Assembly (NCBI GenBank): GCA_014529385.2
Contig: CM043953.1
Location: forward strand, 110,860,549-110,924,548
DNA length: 64,000 nucleotides
Source of the DNA: Adiantum capillus-veneris
Taxonomy: Eukaryota; Streptophyta; Polypodiopsida; Polypodiales; Pteridaceae
Reading direction: 5' to 3'
Shown here: positions 57,559 through 64,000 of the stretch, in pieces
How the letters are laid out: each line of letters opens with the position of its first letter
Position numbering within the stretch: the stretch's first letter is position 1
The notes under the pieces: model-generated
Database searches by the model: none
Seen by the model: the letters and a program-made list of their open reading frames with translations, nothing else
What the model was told of the DNA's origin: nothing
Position numbers and translations under genes: made by a program

Positions 57559-59409
57559 ATGGGGATATCTATGCCAGACATTGCTATGTTACGGTGGATT
57601 GCCTACATTAAGTCCCTAAATCTCGAGTTTAAGCACATTGCAAGTAAAGACAATACAGTGGCAGATATGCTATCAAGGGCAAGGTATGAAGATGATTCAC
57701 AAATGATTGACGAGGGAGATGATGTAGGCACAAAGTTCTATTCTATCTCTCATGTCAAAAGTAACAATGTCTGCATGACCAATCTACTTGAATCATTCTT
57801 GAAAGAGCTTTATGAAGGTGATTGGCTTCTTATTGGAAGCTATTTGAGTACTCTAACAAAACAGGATGATTGTTCTGAACAAGAATTCAGGAGGATACGC
57901 AAGAAAGCATATGGGTACTTTTTGAGGGATGGTTACTTGTGGAAGCATCCTAAACAAAAGGGTGCTACACCACAAAGGGTTATATGTAAAAAAGAGACTC
58001 AAGTAAAGCTCATGCAAGAGTTTCATGAGAGTCTATGGGCTGGTCACAGGGGTGTGTGGGCAACCTTCTCCAAGTTGAAAGAAAAATACTCATGGAAGGG
58101 TATGTATAAAGATGTATCTCAATTTGTAGAGTCATGTGTAACTTGTCAAATGTATTCAAATGTACGACATCGTGATGGATTTCACCCTACATATCCACTA
58201 GCCATGCACTATAAATGGGTTGTAGATCTAGTCACAATGCCTTTAGGACTCTGGCAGATGAGGTACATAGTTCTTGCACGAGAGTACCTAACTAATCAGG
58301 TTGAAGGAAGATCATTAAGAGCTAAAACCACATATCCACTAGCCATGCACTATAACTGGGTTGTAGATCTAGTCACAATGCCTTTAGGACTCTGGCAGAT
58401 GAGGTACTTGGTTCTTGCACGAGAGTACCTAACTAATCAGGTTGAAGGAAGAGCATTAAGAGCTAAAACCACAGAATCTGTGTGAAAATTCCTTCTTGAT
58501 GAGGTGATTTGCCGTTATGGATATGTGGGAAAGATCACTGCAGACAGAGGTGAACTGGATGCTGAGGAAGCAAGGGACTTCTTTTCCAGATTGGGAATCA
58601 AGCTTTCTCTTACTACAACTTACAACCTTGAAGGCAATGGAAAGAGTGAAAGAGGGCACCCTCCTATCATCAAAGCTTTGGCCAAGGCTTGCGAAGGAAG
58701 AGTTGGTGAGTGGACAAAATTGTTACCATATGCTTTATGGGTTGATAGTACAACACATAGCTCAGTAACTGGCTACATGCCTGCGGAGCTAATGTATGGT
58801 CAAAAGCCAGTGATGCCGATTGAAGATACAATTCCCACATGGAATGTACTACCTTGGCAAGAGGGGCTTAGAAGGGAAGATCTCCTTGCATTGCGTATAA
58901 GGCAGCTAGAGAGAAGACCTGGAGACATTGAAGCTGCAAAAGAACGACTCAAAAATGCAAGGTTGGAAAACAAGGACTACTTTGATAAGCGACATCGACT
59001 CAGGAGCAAAGCAATTGACAAAGGTGACTGGGTTTTAGTGTATGATAGTAGCCTTGATAACCAACACACGGTCATGTGTAAGTTCTCAAAAAGGTGGTTT
59101 GGACCGTATGTTGTAAAGCATGTGTATGAAAATGCTACTTACAGCTTGTCTGAACTAGATGGTACAGAAGTAAAGATTCCCATTGCAGGAAAAAGGATCA
59201 AAATAATTAAGAGAAGAGGTGACAATGATCCAGAAAATGTTGACGAGGAGGAAGAGAAAAACACATGTGAAGATGAATATCATCCAGTGAAGAAGAAAGC
59301 AAGAAAGATGCACAAGAGGACTGATCTTACAACAAAGAGAAAATGTGGCACATACCGGAGGATGTGCAGGTTTAGAGGGGGTGGATGTCGTACTGTGACA
59401 CGTACATAG
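57559..59409 (+). pseudogene. RNase H end and integrase, with 47-codon duplication
   Basis: One frame of 616 codons with a single TGA (58483-58485). It starts with the RNase H end RWIAYIKSLNLEFKHIASKD, then TVADMLSRA. Integrase follows: an HHCC region (EFHESLWAGHRGVWATF, FVESCVTCQM), then a core with the first Asp in WVVDLVTMPLGLWQ. This 47-codon block is duplicated in phase (58190-58330, 58331-58471). Next come ITADRGELDAEEARDFF and GNGKSERGHPPIIKAL with the second Asp and Glu. A GPY module follows (KRWFGPYVVKHVYENATYSL). The final codons run through the polypurine tract into the 3' LTR. Confidence 0.88.
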
Positions 59410-60771
59410 TGGGAACACATGCTACAAGAGTTATCTTGTAACTTTTTACATACATAGTTATATTTTCTATAATGCACATATGCATATTTAAGTATAATAA
59501 TATGCTTTCTATCTCATCCTATTATTTATCTCAAGGGTAACCTATTCTTACTTTACCATCAGAAAATACTATGGAAAAAGCGTCAATAGCTCCGCCTCTT
59601 TAACTTGGGGCAAAAAGCATTGATTCTTTTTTTCTACTATCTCATTATCATCTCACACCATAGCTAGATCCTATATCTAGGGTAAACTCCAATATATATA
59701 TACATTCTATGTATTTTTTATATTTTTCTTATATTTCTTTTTAAATAGCTACTAGGAGGGAATCAAATCCTAGTGGGACACTAGGTGGCATGATTTCAAA
59801 AATACACTTATTTTAATGCATTATTGCAAGTATGATTACAAAATTTTATCAAGGAGCAATGTCATGCTTTCATATGGCATGAGGTGTCCTTTGAAATCAA
59901 ATGAAATTCTAGGCTAAGGGGACCACAGGAAGACTTTTGCTGCCAGAACTGGACCCTATTTTGATGAATTTTTTACACAAGGTTCCAATCCCAATAGGAA
60001 AATGCATATAAAAAGGAAGTCGTAGGAAATGAGCTGAAGTTTCTGCCCGTATTTGTACTTTTCATTTGAAGCCATGGTTGAGGAGATATAATCAAAATAC
60101 TGGATCCCAGTCTGCCCACATCATGCAGGGATAGCTCATTTTCAACTTTTCTAGTTTCTGACTGGCTCTTGTGTAAACCCATGGGGGTTCCCTTCACCTA
60201 TAAAAGGGGACCTCTTCTTCCTTGAAAACAACTCAAGCATTCAAGCCATTGATGAGAGGAATTCTTGAGGGAGTGAGTAGTAATGCCTAATTGTACTTAG
60301 CCATTAACATAAGCCCAAGCCTACACTTTCTCCTAGAGGAAGACTAGCCATTCTTGTACGCTATCCTTGGAAGATCAACTCTAATCAAAGAAGGTCTTGG
60401 ACTTGGCGTATCAATCAAGGGTGAATTCTCCCCTCTTCTTCTCTCTCCATCAATAATGGTGTCGAAGGGTTTGTCAAGTAAGATGTGTTCTACATTGATG
60501 TTTTCTTGATTTCTTATTGTTTTCTTTTTCGTCTCTAATCCAATATATATATATATATCTAATCTCATCTCCTTAACCAAATCTATCTCTCTCACTCTTA
60601 GTAATTCATCCTCTCTACAAATTTTAGGTTCTCCTTGCTACAGGTACATCTCTCCCCGCAATATCCTTATTGCCTACGGGCAAGAATAGGACTTGGGAGG
60701 GAAACTCTCTTCTGTTCTCTTTCCTTATCTTCTCTCATATCTACATCTTACACATACTAGAGTTATCCTAG

Positions 60772-60990
60772 ATGAATAATCCACGTGATGATAATTTCTA
60801 TCGCTTTCACTTTGTACGATCTATTAGAATTAACGTATGGATTAGCCGTAAAATACACTTTCAACAACGTGTAGTGTTTCTCTTTGGCCCAGAAAGGCTC
60901 AATGAAATACTTCTATCACCGGATCCCATTATACTAACTCTCATAGACTATAACTTTTCTTTTGACGTAAGCGTAGTTATCTTGCTATGA
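60772..60990 (+). CDS. LTR ORF 1, RKI-LFG-SFDV family (3' LTR)
   Basis: 72 aa: FHFVRSIRINVWISRKI, QQRVVFLFGPERLNEI, YNFSFDVSVVILL at the stop. Differs from the 5' LTR copy at a handful of residues while staying open. Ends in ATGA shared with ORF 2. Confidence 0.6.
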   Translation: MNNPRDDNFYRFHFVRSIRINVWISRKIHFQQRVVFLFGPERLNEILLSPDPIILTLIDYNFSFDVSVVILL

Positions 60991-61199
60991 ACCAAGAGGA
61001 TTTGTACACACAATTAATCCCAATCTCTAGACAAAATATATATATTATGGTAAGCACAAAACTACAGTTCCAAAGAACAATTTGTAGCCTATTTGGTCAG
61101 CCAAGATTGAATGCCATTAACTCATCTATTAACCCTTTCATACTACCCATGATACGATATGACCATAGCCTTGATGTTTTCATCTTTGTGTTATTTTGA
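60987..61199 (+). CDS. LTR ORF 2, RKI-LFG-SFDV family (3' LTR)
   Basis: 70 aa: LIPISRQNIYIMVSTKLQF, QRTICSLFGQPRLNAI, NPFILPMIRYDHSLDVFIF, ending VLF at the stop. Intact, unlike the 5' LTR copy. The alignment to ORF 1 and to 23261-23488 runs from the N-terminal FQ/QQR block to the last residue. Confidence 0.6.
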   Translation: MNQEDLYTQLIPISRQNIYIMVSTKLQFQRTICSLFGQPRLNAINSSINPFILPMIRYDHSLDVFIFVLF

Positions 61200-61393
61200 C
61201 ATTCTCTTTTGTGTTCTTTCTTTGTGAGTGCAAGAGAGAAAGAGTGGGGCTTCTTTGATTGCACTTCTTTCCAAACCCTAGTCTTCATGGCATCTATGGT
61301 TTAAACCCTTCCTATTTTTTTATGGAGTTCTCTCACAAACTCTCACAGCCATAAGCCCGGTGCTTTCCTTGAAAGACCACTAATTTCTCGACA

Positions 61394-62150
61394 GTGCGTA
61401 CACGGTGAAACGAGAGAGAAGATAATAAGAAAATAGAGAGAGAGAGAGAGAGAGAGTATCATTCTTCTTCTTCTTCACGAGAGAGAAGAGTTTATGGAGA
61501 TGGTGATGAAGAGCTTGGACCACTCCATATAATAGATAAGTAATTCTGACGTCAAGGCAAGAGAGCTTCCACATCTGAGAGTGTATCTATGCTTCTCAAA
61601 GTGAACGAAGAGAGGTCTTTATATAGGCTCTCAAGGCCAAAAGCACTAAGAATAGAGTGAGCAAAGAGAGACAAGTTCGTGCATGTTCGTAGCTAACTAT
61701 ATATATATATATATATATATTTATTATTATTATTTATTTTTATTTATTTATTTTTTAGGACACAAATTTCGATGCGCAATTTAGAAACTCTAAGAAGAAG
61801 CTTGGCTTCCAAGAAAAGAGTTCTAAACTAAGCTCCTCGTCTTTAAAATAATAAAAAAAAGACTCTCTCTTTCCTAAAAGCAAGCCTTTGCTTTTTGGTG
61901 GTCAACTCTCCCACTTAACCTTTAATTTTTACATTAAATTTGACCGTCCAAACAGTATCTAACCAACTAATGAAAAACCGTAGCTAGACTACGCCACACC
62001 ATAACATCCAACATAATTATGACTTTCCAATATTGTCAATCAAAATTCGACGAAATAGATATTGAAATTTATTTTTCTTATTTTTAAAAGAGACCCAAAA
62101 ATTGGGGATCTTACACTAATGGATCTTTATGATACAAAGCTAGTGGCAAA
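61394..62150. other. Unassigned flank with simple repeats
   Basis: Short GA (61433-61456), CTT and AT (61697-61720) runs followed by TTA/TTTA repeats to about 61757. No gene seen. Confidence 0.5.
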
Positions 62151-62159
62151 AATTGTTGA

Positions 62160-63370
62160 CTCATGAGTGCTTTTACTAGCTGTGTATGCCGAATGATTTC
62201 CCTATGTTCTTGAGGTAAGGGGGTTTTTGGGCCAGCACAAGTTGAAGATTATCTCCCCCTTATGCTACATTATGTGGCCATATTTGGTACCTCGATGGTG
62301 GCAGCAAATTTTTCACCCCCGAAGGTCCATAAGCCCTTTCCCTCACATAATTTTTGTTGTAAAAACACTCATTTGTCTCATGATTGGTATACTTTTTCTC
62401 GATCGCACACCACTTTAAGACTCATGGTGCATTTGCTACTAGTGGTGGTTGTTGTTTTAAGCTTGAATTTTGTTGATAACTTTGGTTCATTCTTTTGATG
62501 ACTTCCTCAACCATCTGATCAACATTTAGTGCATTTGAAACTAGAATACTCTGCTTCATTATGGGTTTGCTTGTGGTTGAAGAGGCACTACTGGTAGTAT
62601 GGTCTACATCTTTCGATACCTCTCTATAAACCTTGCAATTTTCCACTAGATACAAAGCTTCCATGGTGAATTTCTCAAATGTGGTGCATGCTCTTAAGTA
62701 CTGGTCCTTTTGTAGAGTTTTTTTTCTCAAGCCATCCATAAAGAGAACTGATAATCTCTTGTCCTAAAATAACTCTCTAATAGGGCATCTCTTGATGTGT
62801 TGCTTGAAGTAAAGTGAAGCTTCGGTTTTGGTCTCTCTCTACTGAAAAGCATAAATTTGGAAAACTATGTTATTCTTGATTTCTCTTTTGGAAAATTCCT
62901 TCGCAAACTCTTGCAAGAGTTGCTCTATGTTTGGGAAATCTCTACTATTCAGTGTCTAGAACCATGTCGATGTCATTCCTTCCAAAATTACCCAAATCCT
63001 TTGTAATACAATACTTGTTCAACTCTCAAGACTTGCTTAAAAAGTGAAACATGTGCATATGGATCCCTGACCCATTATACTTTTTGGCAACACATTTTGT
63101 CACTTGAGGTGGCTGTCATTGTCATGTTTCAATATCCATTCTTATAAATCTAGGCTCTCCTAAAATGACATGTCTTGCTTCATAAACCCCCTTTGGAACT
63201 CTCTTGAGGGAGCTCTAGTTGGAGTTCTTTTTGTGCATCTCTTGTCTAGTTGCACATCCCTTTCTTCAGTTGAAGTATTTCGAATATTCGTAGTATGGAT
63301 TGTGCTAGGAGCTTCACTACGCCTGTGTGCGGTCATTGGTAGCCTTGAACTCAAGGATCCATTGGTCTCA
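62160..63370 (-). pseudogene. Gypsy Gag relic
   Basis: The minus strand holds Gag pieces in order: EFQRGFMKQDMSF, then GMTSTWF and FPNIEQLLQEFAKEFSKREI, FMDGLRKKTLQ (62739), ALYLVENCKVYREV, a linker, and a knuckle-like WCAIEKKYTNHETNECFYN near 62350-62410. Many stops. Pol would lie to the left but is absent; the solo flank of the 53-61 kb element is there instead. Confidence 0.65.
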
Positions 63371-63389
63371 ATACTAAAAAATGTGACTA

Positions 63390-63787
63390 AATGAGTCCTC
63401 CATTTTGGTTCTATAAGGACTTACTCTTTTTTTATTTGGTCTTGTTTCTAGGAAAGTAGATCTAAACATGCTAGGAGTGACATAATACTAATGGAGAGGT
63501 CCTTCAAAATATGTACATCTCTCTAGCTCCTTACATTCCACAATAGAGTATTGTGCGCTTCTACCACTCGTGTCAAAGGATGGGGACTTGACGAACATTG
63601 TGTGCAAGCCACAAATGGCTACAACCACACAACCAAATTATTCTAATAAGATCAAAGGGGGGAATGGCATGTCACTCATCGCTCTATGCTTGCCGTCGTG
63701 AAGGATTTTGTGTTGCAAAGAAGAGGAATCCACCATCGCTGCACTCAACCATCTTGCCGCCGCGATGTGGCTATAATGCTTGATCAC

Positions 63788-63854
<67 letters not shown>

Positions 63855-64000
63855 CATATACACACACTCGTGAGCACACGATGGAGAAGAAGGTAGAGGT
63901 AGAGCAAGATCACTTCTTTAGCATACACCTCAAGAATGACGATTTTAGGTCATGGACCCATTCACACATGGGCGACCACGATGGTCAATCATAGCAAAAA
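63390..64000. other. Unassigned right edge with CT array
   Basis: No gene recognised. (CT)n microsatellite at 63790-63850, about 30 units; the SLSLSL peptide across it is an artefact. Confidence 0.5.

Larger units (their letters stand above)
53207..61393 (+). mobile_element. Ty3/gypsy element with ~2-kb LTRs, RT deleted
   Basis: LTRs 53207-55179 and 59397-61393 flank a 4.2-kb interior. They begin TGACACGTACATAG (TGTGACACG in the right copy) and end AATTTCTCGACA. The flanks GTGCC and GTGCG form an imperfect TSD. A polypurine tract (AGAGGGGGTGG, 59374-59384) precedes the right LTR. On the plus strand: gag with CCHC knuckle, a second gag-end frame, an inverted protease segment, the RNase H end, and integrase. 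RT is absent, so the element cannot move alone. LTRs differ by a few percent. Confidence 0.92.
59397..61393 (+). repeat. 3' LTR (53-61 kb element)
   Basis: Matches 53207-55179. TATA box at 60199-60205. Both small ORFs are intact here, unlike the left copy. Confidence 0.93.

Overview
This window is nuclear DNA of a land plant with a large, transposon-rich genome. Evidence: plant-type Ty3/gypsy and Ty1/copia elements, primer-binding sites for initiator tRNA-Met, a Tat-type pol with two RNase H domains, AT-rich spacers and many GA/CT arrays. The species cannot be told from the sequence; a fern, gymnosperm or similar large-genome lineage is possible. No host gene, rRNA or tRNA gene was recognised. 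Nearly everything readable is LTR retrotransposon, intact or decayed, nested in layers.

Layout. 1-5347: minus-strand Ty3/gypsy element E0, with gag, protease, RT, RNase H and the start of integrase running off the left edge; its PBS and 3' part of its 5' LTR lie at 4157-5347. 5348-6560: plus-strand protease relic. 6561-8760: non-coding, with repeated palindromes. 8765-14550: unidentified decayed coding pieces. 14575-14884: integrase relic. 14885-30431: a minus-strand, non-coding LTR element (TSD GGTAT), split by a nested 9.87-kb minus-strand Tat-type element at 16175-26045 (TSD TATAG, two 1500-bp LTRs about 1% apart). 30438-35480: ~1.3-kb terminal-inverted-repeat elements and a second integrase relic. 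35460-36030: protease/RT relic. 38721-39790: copia gag/protease relic. 39962-45390: plus-strand Tat-like relic, split inside RNase H by a 2781-bp solo LTR (42374-45154, TSD ATAGT) of the E0 family. 45390-49880: minus-strand gypsy relics and another TIR element. 53207-61393: an 8.2-kb plus-strand gypsy element with ~2-kb LTRs, gag and integrase, but no RT and an inverted protease segment. 62160-63370: minus-strand gag relic.

How parts work together. The elements follow the usual logic: LTR promoter, tRNA-primed reverse transcription, Gag packaging, Pol processing, integration. Three things go beyond the standard picture. (1) E0-family LTRs carry a short first coding exon with a splice donor; in E0 a matching acceptor lies just past the PBS and opens an unknown ORF in phase. 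(2) A ~70-aa protein family of unknown function occurs twice in tandem (ATGA overlap) in each LTR of the 53-61 kb element and once before gag in the Tat-type element. (3) The non-coding element carries six hairpins with a fixed 19-nt loop and different but always complementary stems.
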